Shown: positions 18,295-27,444, numbered from the stretch's first letter. The stretch: 64,000 nt of DNA from Arthrobacter sp. S39 (GCF_004320525.1 NZ_SIHX01000007.1:186001-250000); one strand, 5' to 3'. Notes: a model not told the origin generated them from the letters alone. Program-made: numbers and translations.

Positions 18295-19686
18295 TCAGCC
18301 CAGGAGCGCACTCCAGTCCACAGGGCCTGCCGGTGCCGCCGGCTTGGAGCCTGCCTTCCGGGCAGCCCGTGCAGGGGTTTTGGCTTTGGTGCCGGGTGAT
18401 GCGGGGGTGGCGAGCGGCGGACCCCAGGGCAGGGCGAACGCGGGGACTGTTTCGCCGAGCTGCACTCCGTGCGGAGGCACTACCATCACGCCGTCGGCCG
18501 ATGCCAGCCCCCGCATCATGCCGGGGCCGGTGTGCTGGGCCGGCGATGCCATGCCGTAGAGCAACCGGAACGGCATCAGCCGGGTCCGTCCGGGATCCGG
18601 CTCGATGGTAGTTCCGGAGGGCACTTCCTGGACCGCCGGCATGGACCCGTGCCCGAGGGCCGCGAGCAACGGGGCACCCACTGTGGACAGTGCCATCATG
18701 GCGGCCAGCGGGTTGCCGGGCAGCCCGAGGACAAACCGGCCGTCCGGCAGTTCCGCGAGGACGGCGGGGTGGCCTGGACGCATGGCGATCCCGTCAATGA
18801 CCAGCCGGCCGCCCAGTTCGGCGACGGCCCGGCGAAGGTGGTCGGTTCCGGAGCGGCCGGTTCCGCCGGTGGTGATGACGACGTCGGCAGGCGGGACGGC
18901 GGGAACCTCACCGCCGGGCTCGGCCACGTCTTCCAGGGCTGCGAGCCATTCCTCGTAGGAGTCGCCGATCTTTTCCTGCCCGGCGGGGATGCCGCCCAGC
19001 ATGTCGACGACGGCGGCCAGCTGGGGGCCGAACGTGTCACGGACCTGCCCGGGCGCCGGCATCCCGTGGGTCACCACCTCGGATCCGGTCAGCAGCAGTT
19101 TCACGACGGGTTTGCCCTGCACCAGCAGGTCGTCGTGGCCGGCCAGGGCCGCCACTGCCAGGTGCGCAGGATTGAGGGTGGCTCCTGCCTTGACCAGGAC
19201 GTCGCCCAGGGATGCTTCCTCGCCGGCTTTCCTGATGTGCTGGCCGTTTTTCGGTTCGCCGGGGCGTGCGCCGCCGCCGACCATCAGGACGGGCAGCCCG
19301 TCGTCGTCCTTGCCCAGGACCGCGCTCTCGCTGCGGAGTACGGCTTTGGCGCCAGCCGGTATCAGCCCGCCGGTGACGATGGTGCTGGCCTCGTGCGGCG
19401 CCAGCCGCTGGCCGGCCTCTGCCAGGATCCAGGGGCCGGTGCCGTTGACCGCCCAGCCGTCCATGGCGGACGAGGCGTAGTGCGGCATGTCCTGGAGCGC
19501 CGTGATGTCCCCGGCAAGGGTCCGGCCAAGGGCCTGCTGCAACGGGACCCGCCCGGCCGGTATCGGTTCGGCGCAGCCGAAGGCGGCCTGCCGGGCTTCC
19601 TCCCAGGTGTGGGCCACGTGCCTGGCGGGTTCGTCCTGTGTGTCCTGCTTGGGTGCGTCGTCGTTGTCGCCGGGGGCAGCCGTCAT
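18295..19686 (-). CDS. moeA: Molybdopterin molybdenumtransferase MoeA
   Basis: 463 residues. MoeA inserts molybdate into adenylylated molybdopterin. Visible motifs are MPHYASSAMDGWAV near the N-terminus, the MoCF-binding block VVITTGGTGRSGTDHLR, and LPGNPLAAM. The C-terminus is extended by an Ala/Lys/Pro-rich tail of about 40 residues. The ATG overlaps the stop of the DUF6457 gene by 4 nt (ATGA), so the genes form one translation unit with mobA upstream. Confidence 0.95.
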   Translation of the reverse strand: MTAAPGDNDDAPKQDTQDEPARHVAHTWEEARQAAFGCAEPIPAGRVPLQQALGRTLAGDITALQDMPHYASSAMDGWAVNGTGPWILAEAGQRLAPHEASTIVTGGLIPAGAKAVLRSESAVLGKDDDGLPVLMVGGGARPGEPKNGQHIRKAGEEASLGDVLVKAGATLNPAHLAVAALAGHDDLLVQGKPVVKLLLTGSEVVTHGMPAPGQVRDTFGPQLAAVVDMLGGIPAGQEKIGDSYEEWLAALEDVAEPGGEVPAVPPADVVITTGGTGRSGTDHLRRAVAELGGRLVIDGIAMRPGHPAVLAELPDGRFVLGLPGNPLAAMMALSTVGAPLLAALGHGSMPAVQEVPSGTTIEPDPGRTRLMPFRLLYGMASPAQHTGPGMMRGLASADGVMVVPPHGVQLGETVPAFALPWGPPLATPASPGTKAKTPARAARKAGSKPAAPAGPVDWSALLG

Positions 19687-19976
19687 TCGCCGGGGGTCCC
19701 GGCGGAGGCAGAATCGTAGTCCGCGGCCAGGGTGCGGGCCACGTCCATGGCCGCCGACATGGAGGCGGCATCCGTTGCCTGGCCCGAGCCTGTGGCAAGT
19801 CCTGCGGCAAAGCCCGCAATAAAGGTGGTCAGCGGCGCGGCCGGCCGAACCACGGAATGCGCAGCCACTCCGGCAAGCGAAAGGATGGCATTAACGTCTA
19901 TCTGGACGTCTTCGAGCTCGTAGGCCTGAAGGAGCGCCCTGCACCATTCTTCCAGCGTCTCATCCTGGCTCTTCAC
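19683..19976 (-). CDS. DUF6457 protein of the molybdenum-cofactor operon
   Basis: A 97-residue, mostly helical protein starting MKSQDETLEEWCRALLQAYE, with an Ala-rich central segment RPAAPLTTFIAGFAAGLATG. This matches the small DUF6457 family usually found between mobA and moeA in actinobacteria. Its biochemical role is unknown; the tight packing (46 nt after mobA, overlapping moeA) implies a part in cofactor synthesis or delivery. Confidence 0.75.
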   Translation of the reverse strand: MKSQDETLEEWCRALLQAYELEDVQIDVNAILSLAGVAAHSVVRPAAPLTTFIAGFAAGLATGSGQATDAASMSAAMDVARTLAADYDSASAGTPGE

Positions 19977-20022
19977 TGACTGCCTCCCAATTCAACTGCG
20001 GCCACGCAGGTCCGGAACCTGG

Positions 20023-20634
20023 TCATGGTTCCCGGCCGGCCACTCCAAGCGCGGCGGCATCATCCCAGGTATCCACGTCATCCGTGGAGCCTGCCGGGAC
20101 GGTGACAAGCTGCACGTCCAGCCTAGCAAGGAGAGCGGACACGGAGCCGTTCATTAAGGCACCGCGGGAGACGAGGTCCTGCACCGAACGCTGCAGGGCC
20201 GCGGTGCTGTAGAAGCCCACGAGGGGCTGGCGGTGTCCGTCCGGCGAGACGGCCATGGCGCCGTCGCCGGGCCGAAGGGCCAAACGAAGGGCCTCAACCG
20301 CCACGCCCACGTTCGGCATGTCGCAGGCCAGCAGCAGGGTGAAGGGCGGACGCGGCCCGGCCGTTCCACTGACCGCGGCCAGCCCCGCAGCGATTGCCGA
20401 CGCCGGCCCGGCAAACGGCGGTTCCTCCCGGCAGGTGATCACGCCCCCGGGCAACAGGCCCGGGTCCGGGCCCACCACCACGACTGACCGCGCGCCTGCC
20501 GCCGCGGCCAGGGACCGTTGAAGGAGGGTGGCGCCGCCGTACGTCAGCGCCTGCTTGGGCACGCCACCCAGCCGCGACGAGCGGCCACCCGCCAGGACGA
20601 CGGCGTCGAATTCGAAGGCATCAGAAAGCACCAT
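20023..20634 (-). CDS. mobA: Molybdenum cofactor guanylyltransferase-like NTP transferase
   Basis: 203 residues of the MobA/GT-A nucleotidyltransferase fold. The signature VVLAGGRSSRLGGVPKQAL is at residues 12-30 (GTP-binding loop with its Lys), followed by ACDMPNV with the Asp of the metal site. It should attach GMP to Mo-molybdopterin to make the bis-MGD form used by formate dehydrogenase and nitrate reductase. The first gene of the mobA-DUF6457-moeA unit. A CTP- or AMP-transferring relative is possible, but the context favours MobA. Confidence 0.85.
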   Translation of the reverse strand: MVLSDAFEFDAVVLAGGRSSRLGGVPKQALTYGGATLLQRSLAAAAGARSVVVVGPDPGLLPGGVITCREEPPFAGPASAIAAGLAAVSGTAGPRPPFTLLLACDMPNVGVAVEALRLALRPGDGAMAVSPDGHRQPLVGFYSTAALQRSVQDLVSRGALMNGSVSALLARLDVQLVTVPAGSTDDVDTWDDAAALGVAGREP

Positions 20635-20664
20635 CCCAGCCTAGCGGGGCCGGGAGGAATTGGT

Positions 20665-21165
20665 TCAGGCAGCTTTTTCAGGCAGGAGGAAAGGGTCCCA
20701 CGCCGGCGTGGGTTTTTCGAGTTCCTTGATCTGCCAGATGGTGCCGTGCGGCGGTTCCGGAATGAAACGGAGCTTCCAGCCCATCTCCCCCGGCGTGTGG
20801 TCGCCTTTGACGTTATTGCAGCGCAGGCATGCGGCCACCAGGTTTTCCCAGGAATCGGCGCCGCCGCGGGACTTGGGCTGGACATGGTCGATGGTGTGCG
20901 CCGCCTTGCCGCAGTATGCACACCTGTGCCCGTCCCGGCGCAGCACTCCCCGGCGGCTCACGGCAGTGGACTGGTTGTATCGGGGGCGGATGTAGCGGTT
21001 CAGGAGGATCACGGACGGGCGGCCCAGAATCTCCTGTGGCCCCACTACAGGGTCCTCGCCTTCCGCTACAACGCTTGCCTTCCCTGTGAGCACAAGGACC
21101 AGCGCCCGGCGGAAGGTGATTACCGCCAGCGGTTCATATCCAGCATTCAGAACGAGAGTGCGCAT
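20665..21165 (-). CDS. HNH endonuclease domain protein
   Basis: 166 residues. After an 80-residue beta-rich N-terminal part (MRTLVLNAGYEPLAVITFRR) comes a classic HNH nuclease fold: CAYCGKAAHTIDHVQPKSRG, then NLVAACLRCNNVKGDHTP, with two CxxC zinc pairs. This architecture is widespread as a chromosomal single gene in actinobacteria, possibly for DNA repair; a restriction role is not indicated. RBS AGAGG lies 8 nt before the ATG. It is 30 nt upstream of mobA but is likely independent. Confidence 0.85.
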   Translation of the reverse strand: MRTLVLNAGYEPLAVITFRRALVLVLTGKASVVAEGEDPVVGPQEILGRPSVILLNRYIRPRYNQSTAVSRRGVLRRDGHRCAYCGKAAHTIDHVQPKSRGGADSWENLVAACLRCNNVKGDHTPGEMGWKLRFIPEPPHGTIWQIKELEKPTPAWDPFLLPEKAA

Positions 21166-21358
21166 GCACTTACCTCTTCACGGCCGCACCCGTCAGGGGC
21201 GCGAGGGCCGGCTGCCCTCGGCATGTCCGGGCTATGGATCGACACCACAAGAGTAAACAAAGAAAGCCGGGATCAGCTAATCCGCAGTTTTGGGGTGTGC
21301 CCGTGTCGGGGGTCGGCTGCCGGGCCCGCGATCCTGAGGGAGCCGTTAAAGCAGAGGA

Positions 21359-21377
21359 CCCCCGCCAATGGCGGGGG
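21359..21377 (-). terminator. GC-rich terminator hairpin after the NlpC/P60 gene
   Basis: CCCCCGCC (21359-21366) pairs perfectly with GGCGGGGG (21370-21377) around a 3-nt loop, 26 nt after the stop of the minus-strand NlpC/P60 gene. The following minus-strand sequence is only weakly T-rich (TCCTCTGCTTTAA). Confidence 0.6.
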
Positions 21378-21402
21378 CCTTTGCGAAGCGTTGCCGTGGA
21401 GA

Positions 21403-22146
21403 CTAGCTGACGCGGATGAAAACCGGGCCGGAGCCGACGTTGGCGCTGAAAACAACAGTCTGGTTGCCGTTGTAGCCGCCGTGCACTGCCTGGCCGTTGC
21501 CGGCGTAGACAGCTACGTGGGCAACGCCCGCGCCGCCATCGGCGTAGTAGATCAGGTCGCCAGGCTGGGCCTCGGCGGCGCTCACGGTCTGCCCCAGGGA
21601 CAGGTAGCCGGCAGGCCAGTCGTGGAAGTTGATGCCCACGGCGGCCAGCGCGTTGGTGACCAGCATGGTGCAGTCCTGGTTGACGCCCAGCTGGGCGTAG
21701 GCTGCGGACAGGATGGCCTGGCCCTTGCTGCTGGCGGCAACCGGTGCCTTGGGGGCCACGGCTGCGGCTACCTTGACGGTGGCAACAGCCTGGGCAGCGG
21801 GAGCCGGAGCCTCAACGGGCTTGGGAGCTTCCACGACGGGAGCCGGCGTGGTGGTCACAGCTGGCTTCTCGTAGGAGATGGCAATCGTGGAAGCAGCCGA
21901 GATGATGGCCGGAGCGGAAACCTCAACCTCAAGGTTGGACGCGGAAGCGGATTCACGCTGAACGTTGGTGTCTGCAGCGTTGGCCGCGATACCACTGGTC
22001 AGGACCAGGCCGGAGGCAGCAGCGATAACCGCGGCCTGGCGACCCATGCCACCGGCGTTGTCGCCGACGGCCTTGGCAATGACAGCCAGCGAGTTGGTCT
22101 TGGTGACCTCCGCGCGGTGCCGTGCAACAGTTGCACGTGTAGTCAT
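21403..22146 (-). CDS. Secreted NlpC/P60-family protein, atypical active site
   Basis: 247 residues: a long basic N-terminal region, then a membrane-crossing signal (RQAAVIAAASGLVLTSG, residues 37-53) ending near ANAAD, a Pro/Ala-rich spacer, and a C-terminal NlpC/P60 domain. The nucleophile is the Cys in VNQDCTMLVTNAL and the His is in GVAHVAVYAGNG, but the usual D-C-S-G with a following Gly is DCTML here. Probable cell-wall endopeptidase; activity is uncertain. It lies 133 nt after another NlpC/P60 gene and probably shares its c-di-AMP-controlled message. Confidence 0.85.
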   Translation of the reverse strand: MTTRATVARHRAEVTKTNSLAVIAKAVGDNAGGMGRQAAVIAAASGLVLTSGIAANAADTNVQRESASASNLEVEVSAPAIISAASTIAISYEKPAVTTTPAPVVEAPKPVEAPAPAAQAVATVKVAAAVAPKAPVAASSKGQAILSAAYAQLGVNQDCTMLVTNALAAVGINFHDWPAGYLSLGQTVSAAEAQPGDLIYYADGGAGVAHVAVYAGNGQAVHGGYNGNQTVVFSANVGSGPVFIRVS

Positions 22147-22279
22147 TATTTCTCTCTTTCGTTTTCCTTAGGACCGCACAGGCAGGCCAAGGGCTTTGGG
22201 TGCGCCGGCATCTTGGGGGTACGCCGGCACACCCCGAACGGGGATTTAGCGAAAAGTGTTCTAGCGGAGAGCGGTTCTG

Positions 22280-23005
22280 CTACTTCGCGGTGTAGAAGGA
22301 TCCGCCGCCGGTGGAGGCCACAGAGTGCAGCAGCGTTCCCTGTGACGGGTTCAGGGCGCTGATCATCATGCCGTTGCCAACGTAGATGCCTACGTGCGCG
22401 CCGCCATTCTGTACAACAAGGTCACCGGGAGAGGGTGTTGAGGTGGGCGTCATGGCCGTCCACGCATTGACACGCGGAATGCTGATGCCGGCCTGGGCGT
22501 AGACCCACTGGGTGAAGCCGGAGCAGTCCCAGCCGCTGGGAGAGGTGCCGCCCCAGACGTAGGGGTGGCCGATGCCGGTGTAGGCGATGGCTGCCAGGCC
22601 GGATGCGGCCGCGGAGGATACCGCGTCCGTCAGCTTGCTGGCGGTGGTGGCCGTTGCCTCGGAATTGCGTTCCGTGTCAGTGGACTGCGCACGGACCGTT
22701 TCGACCTTCGGGGCCGGCGTGGTCTTGACCACGGGGCGTTCGAAGGAGACGGTGGCCGTGGGGGCAGCGGTGACGGCAAGGGCGGTCTGCGAGCCGGACT
22801 CGGTGGATGCGGATACGCCGGCGGTGGTGTCCGCCGCGTTGGCCGGAAGCCCCATGCTCAGGATCAGACCTGATGCAGCTGCGATGACAGCAGCCTGGCG
22901 ACCTACGGTCCCGGCATTCGCACTGACGGCCTTGGACACGGGGCCCAAAGGGTTGGTGCGAACCGTTTGTGCGCGGTGACGCGCAGAATTATGGCGTGAA
23001 GACAC
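22280..23005 (-). CDS. Secreted NlpC/P60 peptidoglycan endopeptidase
   Basis: 241 residues from a GTG at 23005, preferred to the ATG at 23023 because GGGAGAGG sits 8 nt before it. It has the same N-terminal plan as its neighbour (RQAAVIAAASGLILSMG signal), a spacer, and a standard NlpC/P60 domain: YVWGGTSPSGWDCSGFTQWV with the catalytic Cys, PGDLVVQNGGAHVGIYVGNG with the His. It should cut D-gamma-Glu to diamino-acid bonds in wall peptides, as in RipA/Rpf-associated enzymes. A ydaO riboswitch lies immediately upstream (23025-23192). Confidence 0.93.
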   Translation of the reverse strand: MSSRHNSARHRAQTVRTNPLGPVSKAVSANAGTVGRQAAVIAAASGLILSMGLPANAADTTAGVSASTESGSQTALAVTAAPTATVSFERPVVKTTPAPKVETVRAQSTDTERNSEATATTASKLTDAVSSAAASGLAAIAYTGIGHPYVWGGTSPSGWDCSGFTQWVYAQAGISIPRVNAWTAMTPTSTPSPGDLVVQNGGAHVGIYVGNGMMISALNPSQGTLLHSVASTGGGSFYTAK

Positions 23006-23024
23006 GAAGGTAGCCTCTCCCAAT

Positions 23025-23192
23025 GCCTACGAGGTGAGCTGTCGGATTCGGATGGGAGTTCACCCGGCCACGCTGCTTCCTAAGAAGCTTTGCGACTTAA
23101 CCCCAAGGCCAACAGATTTCGAAGGCCAAAATTGGTTCCCCCGCCCCTGCCAGACGATGTCATGCGAACGGACCTTGAGCGGTGGCAGAGCT
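23025..23192 (-). ncRNA. c-di-AMP (ydaO/yuaA) riboswitch for the NlpC/P60 genes
   Basis: The minus strand ends with CCGAATCCGACAGCTCACC then TCGTAGGC, the diagnostic 3' core of ydaO riboswitches (consensus CCCGACAGCUAACCUCGUAGGC). The 5' part holds AGCTCTGCCACC pairing back to TGGCAG, then GGGGGAACC, and TTGGGGTTAAGTCGC. The element finishes 19 nt before the GTG, next to its Shine-Dalgarno. Binding of c-di-AMP is known to switch off such genes. Confidence 0.9.
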
Positions 23193-23210
23193 AGGCAATC
23201 CACTCAAGAA

Positions 23211-23233
23211 CGTCAACTTCGGAAAAGTTGACG
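23211..23233. repeat. Perfect 9-5-9 inverted repeat upstream of the riboswitch
   Basis: CGTCAACTT (23211-23219), spacer CGGAA, AAGTTGACG (23225-23233). It sits between the M23 gene's stop and the start of the riboswitch aptamer, so it could be an operator near the promoter of the NlpC/P60 message or the terminator of the M23 message (minus strand continues TTCTTGAG). Confidence 0.6.
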
Positions 23234-23319
23234 CAAGTTAGACGTTACAGGAGTTCAGATCGAATGTCACATTCAGGTCACGGGATGTCACGCGGATCTG
23301 AGAGCCTGCCATCATTTGG

Positions 23320-24144
23320 CTAGAGCCAGCCGGTGGGGTCAACGACTTCACCGTTGACCTGGACCTCGAAGTGGAGGTGGCAGCCGGTGGAGGCGCCCGT
23401 GGTGCCGCTAAGCGCCACAACGTCGCCGCGGCTGACCGTCTGGCCAACCTTGACGTTGAACGACGAGAGGTGGTTGTACGTGGTTTCCAGGCCGTTGCCG
23501 TGATCCACCACCACGCGGTTGCCGCCACCGTACTGGTGCCATCCGGCGAAGGTCACGGTGCCGCTGGCCGCCGCCAGGACCGAGGTGCCGCACTGGGCCA
23601 CGTAGTCCTGGCCGCGGTGGAAGTCGCCGGTACCGCCGGTGATGGGGCTGACGCGGTAGCCGAACGGGGAGGCGGTAACGAGGCTTGCCAACGGGGCACC
23701 CAGGCTGCCTGCGGATGCGGCCCTGGTGATCGAGCCTGCCGACTGGGCGCTCAGGAGCTGCTTGAGCTTGCCGTCCGGATCACCCTGGGTGACCACGGAG
23801 GATCGGCTGAAGTCGATTCTTGCGGCCGCCTCGGCGGAGATTTCAGGCTGTGGAGCTGCGGAAACAGCCGACGCCTGCTGGCCGGCGTCGGGCGTGGCCA
23901 GCACGGGGCTGGTGGCCGGCACCGTGACAGTGAGGACCAGGCCGGTGGCCGCGAGGGCAATGCCGGCCTTTTGGCCTACGCCGCTGGCGGCTGCGAAGTC
24001 GGTGATCTGCCGGAAGGGGCCCCGGCGGCGGCGCGCATCGCGCTGTGGATCCCGGGGCCTGTCCGCGGCCACTGCTGCGGCAACGCGGGGCGCTGCTGCG
24101 GGGCCCGCCGCACGGCGGCGGCCCCTGGAATTCTGCATGGTCAA
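23320..24144 (-). CDS. Secreted M23 (LytM-like) metallopeptidase
   Basis: 274 residues. A very basic, Arg-rich cytoplasmic N-terminus (to residue 45) is followed by one hydrophobic segment (KAGIALAATGLVLTVTVPAT), then a linker and a C-terminal M23 domain. Zinc and catalytic residues are in HRGQDYVAQCGT (H and D) and GCHLHFEVQVNGEVVDP (HxH). It should cleave peptidoglycan cross-bridges outside the membrane. I used the TTG at 24144 because GAGAGG lies 8 nt upstream; an ATG six bases further in is the alternative. A second ydaO riboswitch precedes it. Confidence 0.92.
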   Translation of the reverse strand: MTMQNSRGRRRAAGPAAAPRVAAAVAADRPRDPQRDARRRRGPFRQITDFAAASGVGQKAGIALAATGLVLTVTVPATSPVLATPDAGQQASAVSAAPQPEISAEAAARIDFSRSSVVTQGDPDGKLKQLLSAQSAGSITRAASAGSLGAPLASLVTASPFGYRVSPITGGTGDFHRGQDYVAQCGTSVLAAASGTVTFAGWHQYGGGNRVVVDHGNGLETTYNHLSSFNVKVGQTVSRGDVVALSGTTGASTGCHLHFEVQVNGEVVDPTGWL

Positions 24145-24164
24145 GAACGGTTCCTCTCTGGATA

Positions 24165-24377
24165 GCCTGCGAAGTTAGCTGTCGGATTCGGGTCAGAGAG
24201 TTCAAAGACCCGGTCCGCCGTAAGCAAGCTTCGGCGCAGAGAGATATCCCGTAGGATCCTTCGCTGGAAGAGGCTTGCTGCTGACGGACTTCACCCCAAG
24301 GCGGCCTTGCGACCGCCGGTTGTGGTTCCCCCGCCTCTGCCAGTTGGTGACTCGTACCCCGATCTGCTGGCAGAGCT
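24165..24377 (-). ncRNA. c-di-AMP (ydaO/yuaA) riboswitch for the M23 gene
   Basis: The minus strand contains CCCGAATCCGACAGCTAAC then TTCGCAGGC, CTGGCAGAGGCGGGGGAACC, and CTTGGGGTGAAGTCCG, all core blocks of the ydaO class. The 5' P1 strand AGCTCTGCCAG is at 24377-24367. A long variable arm fills the middle, making this aptamer about 45 nt longer than the one at 23025-23192. It ends 20 nt before the TTG start. Confidence 0.93.
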
Positions 24378-24421
24378 CGGCTCCAGATCAGGTAACGCTT
24401 TTGTATCGACGCTTGGCGTTA

Positions 24422-24451
24422 ACTATAGGCGATTAAGCCGGACAGTAACAA
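24422..24451 (-). promoter_or_regulatory. Promoter for the M23 gene's riboswitch leader
   Basis: Minus strand: -35 TTGTTA (24451-24446), 18-nt spacer, -10 TATAGT (24427-24422). It lies about 45 nt before the riboswitch, as expected for the start of its leader. Upstream the stretch GATAACGGAATTGTTAC is AT-rich compared with the surroundings and may hold an activator site. Confidence 0.6.
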
Positions 24452-24467
24452 TTCCGTTATCTTTGCG

Positions 24468-24487
24468 TAAACCCCAACGAATGGGGT
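24468..24487 (-). terminator. Small hairpin after ideR
   Basis: ACCCCA (24487-24482 on the minus strand) pairs with TGGGGT (24476-24471), loop TTCGT, followed by TTACG. It is 35 nt after the ideR stop and just upstream of the M23 promoter. The stem is short, so this is a weak terminator call. Confidence 0.4.
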
Positions 24488-24521
24488 AAACACGCCGTTC
24501 GGCGCCTCCTGTGGACAGGCG

Positions 24522-25217
24522 TCAGGCGACGGATACAAATACGTGCGCGGCCACTTCCGGCGGGAGCTCCAGCGCCCCTTCGATCCCGGCAACCCGGACC
24601 GAGATGTAGTCGCCCACGCGCTCCAACGAGACCGCAGCGCCGGGACGGATCCCGCCCTCGTCGAGCTGGATGAGCAGTTCCGGCTCCACCTGGATCGGTT
24701 CCGCCAGCCGGCTGACAACCACGCTGGAGCCCGGGCCGTAGCCCTTCATCGCTTCGAGGAGATTGATCACGCCGTCCGTAAAGGGCGACGACGCCTGGCC
24801 GCCCAAGGCCGCGAGGCCGGGGATGGGATTGCCATAGGGGGATTCAGTGGGGTGGTTCAGCAGTTCGTAGATGCGCCGCTCGACGCGTTCGCTCATCACG
24901 TGCTCCCAGCGGCACGCCTCGTCATGGACGTAAGCCCAGTCCAGGCCGATGACATCCGCCAGGAGGCGCTCCGCGAGCCGGTGCTTGCGCATGACTTCCG
25001 TAGCCCGCTTACGGCCTGCCTCCGTCAGCTCCAGGTGGCGGTCCCCGGAGACCACCACAAGGCCGTCACGTTCCATCCGGCCGATGGTTTGGGACACCGT
25101 GGGCCCGGAGTGCCGGAGCCGCTCGGCGATGCGTGCGCGAAGAGCAACGATGTTCTCTTCCTCAAGCTCCAAAATGGTCCGAAGATACATCTCCGTGGTA
25201 TCGATCAGATCCGTCAT
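24522..25217 (-). CDS. ideR: Iron-dependent transcriptional repressor, DtxR/IdeR type
   Basis: 231 residues, the full three-domain length. The winged HTH is residues 1-70 ([20 protein letters not shown]). The metal sites match DtxR numbering: His79 in RKHRLAE, and Cys102, Glu105 and His106 in EACRWEH. The C-terminal SH3-like domain (from about 150) is present, which separates it from short MntR proteins. With bound Fe(II) it represses iron uptake genes at iron boxes such as the one at 45352-45370 in this window. Divergent from serC with a 278-nt gap. Confidence 0.93.
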   Translation of the reverse strand: MTDLIDTTEMYLRTILELEEENIVALRARIAERLRHSGPTVSQTIGRMERDGLVVVSGDRHLELTEAGRKRATEVMRKHRLAERLLADVIGLDWAYVHDEACRWEHVMSERVERRIYELLNHPTESPYGNPIPGLAALGGQASSPFTDGVINLLEAMKGYGPGSSVVVSRLAEPIQVEPELLIQLDEGGIRPGAAVSLERVGDYISVRVAGIEGALELPPEVAAHVFVSVA

Positions 25218-25408
25218 CCAGCTCAGCTCCTCGAGCGCAGTACCTTGCGTTGTCCCACCGTATCGCGTACCGACAGCGACGTAGTCCGTTGAAAAGCTTA
25301 GCCTATTTTGAGTTTGTCCGGATAATTCCTGGGCCGCCGGAGGCTTGTCTCAATGGCTGGACTATGACGGTGCCGGTTCCCGCCCATTCGGCGGTTCAGG
25401 CAGAATAA

Positions 25409-26626
<1,218 letters not shown>

Positions 26627-26639
26627 CTCCCCGCCACCT

Positions 26640-26712
26640 CATCGATTGCTCCGCAGGCGCCGTTTTGGGAGCGTTTTGGGAGCGCTAAAGGGCGCTGTTG
26701 GAGCAATCGATG
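26640..26712. repeat. REP-like extragenic palindrome after serC
   Basis: Perfect 13-nt arms CATCGATTGCTCC (26640-26652) and GGAGCAATCGATG (26700-26712), with imperfect inner pairing (CAGGCGC with GCGCTG) and a tandem TTTTGGGAGCG direct repeat in the loop. It lies 13 nt after the serC stop. The form, long palindrome in an intergenic site, is that of a REP/BIME-type element; it could also end transcription. Whether other copies exist in the genome cannot be seen here. Confidence 0.6.
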
Positions 26713-26794
26713 GGAAGGCGCGGCAGGGCGTTAACGTTCGACGGCGCCGTCCGGGTTTGGTCCCGGGCGGCGCCGTCTGCTGTTTTACTCGGAT

Positions 26795-27436
26795 TTACTC
26801 GGAGTCTTCGGCGGGCTCTTCGGCGCCCGGCTCCGCGTCTGCTTCGTCCGCGTCTGCTTCGTCCGTGTCCGGCTCACCGGCGTCAGACTCGTCAGCATCT
26901 GCCTCATCCGAGTCAGCCTCTTCCGTGCCCGGCTCCTCGGCGTCGGATTCTGCCTCGACGTCGACTGCCCTGTACCCGGCGTCCAGCGCTTCCTCGTACC
27001 CGGCGTCCAGCGCTTCCTCGTCCTGGGCGTCCTCGGGGCGTACGCGTTCTGCCCAGGGCACCCACTCGGGGGCAAGGATGGACTCCTCGGACGGCAGCAG
27101 GCCAAGCTCGCTGATGGTAACCACCTTGGAGCGCGAGTTGCGCGTCAGGACGGCGAACCACTGCCACCCCTGGTAACCGGGCAGGCGCGACTCAAAAAGA
27201 TGAGTCACCAACCGGTCGCCTTCACTCTTGGCGCCAAGGTGTGTGCCGATGGTGGACGCCGCGGTGATGCCTTCAACGGCGGAGCGGGCCACATCAACCG
27301 CTCCGGCAAGGAAGGCATCCGGTTTGCCGACGCGCCAAACGGGCACACCCGCACGGCGCTTGGTTTCGGCCACGGCGGCCGGGGCGATTACCTGCTCCGT
27401 TGCCGTTTGGTCCGGCTGTTCAGCTTCCGGGTTCAT
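26795..27436 (-). CDS. DUF3027 domain protein with acidic tail
   Basis: 213 residues. Residues 25-130 are the DUF3027 domain (RRAGVPVWRVGKPDAFLAGA, then LPGYQGWQWFAVLTRNSRSK). The remaining 80 residues are an extremely acidic, repetitive tail of Asp/Glu/Ala (such as DSDEADADESDAGEPDTDEA). The function of DUF3027 is not known. It follows the cold-shock gene by 8 nt, the arrangement typical of actinobacteria, so a shared role in nucleic-acid handling is plausible. The DNA encoding the tail is locally repetitive. Confidence 0.85.
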   Translation of the reverse strand: MNPEAEQPDQTATEQVIAPAAVAETKRRAGVPVWRVGKPDAFLAGAVDVARSAVEGITAASTIGTHLGAKSEGDRLVTHLFESRLPGYQGWQWFAVLTRNSRSKVVTISELGLLPSEESILAPEWVPWAERVRPEDAQDEEALDAGYEEALDAGYRAVDVEAESDAEEPGTEEADSDEADADESDAGEPDTDEADADEADAEPGAEEPAEDSE

Positions 27437-27444
27437 CAGCAGGC

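Noticed and set aside
20665-21165. HNH protein as part of a restriction or phage-defence island
   Set aside because: No methyltransferase, helicase or other defence gene nearby; this architecture is a common chromosomal single gene.
20518-22362. 614-codon plus-strand frame across mobA, HNH and the NlpC/P60 gene
   Set aside because: It runs opposite three recognisable genes and their gaps, and its product has no domain.
25298-25306. TTAGCCTAT core upstream of ideR as an autoregulatory iron box
   Set aside because: Only the central 8 bases agree with the DtxR consensus and both flanks fail, so I do not call it.
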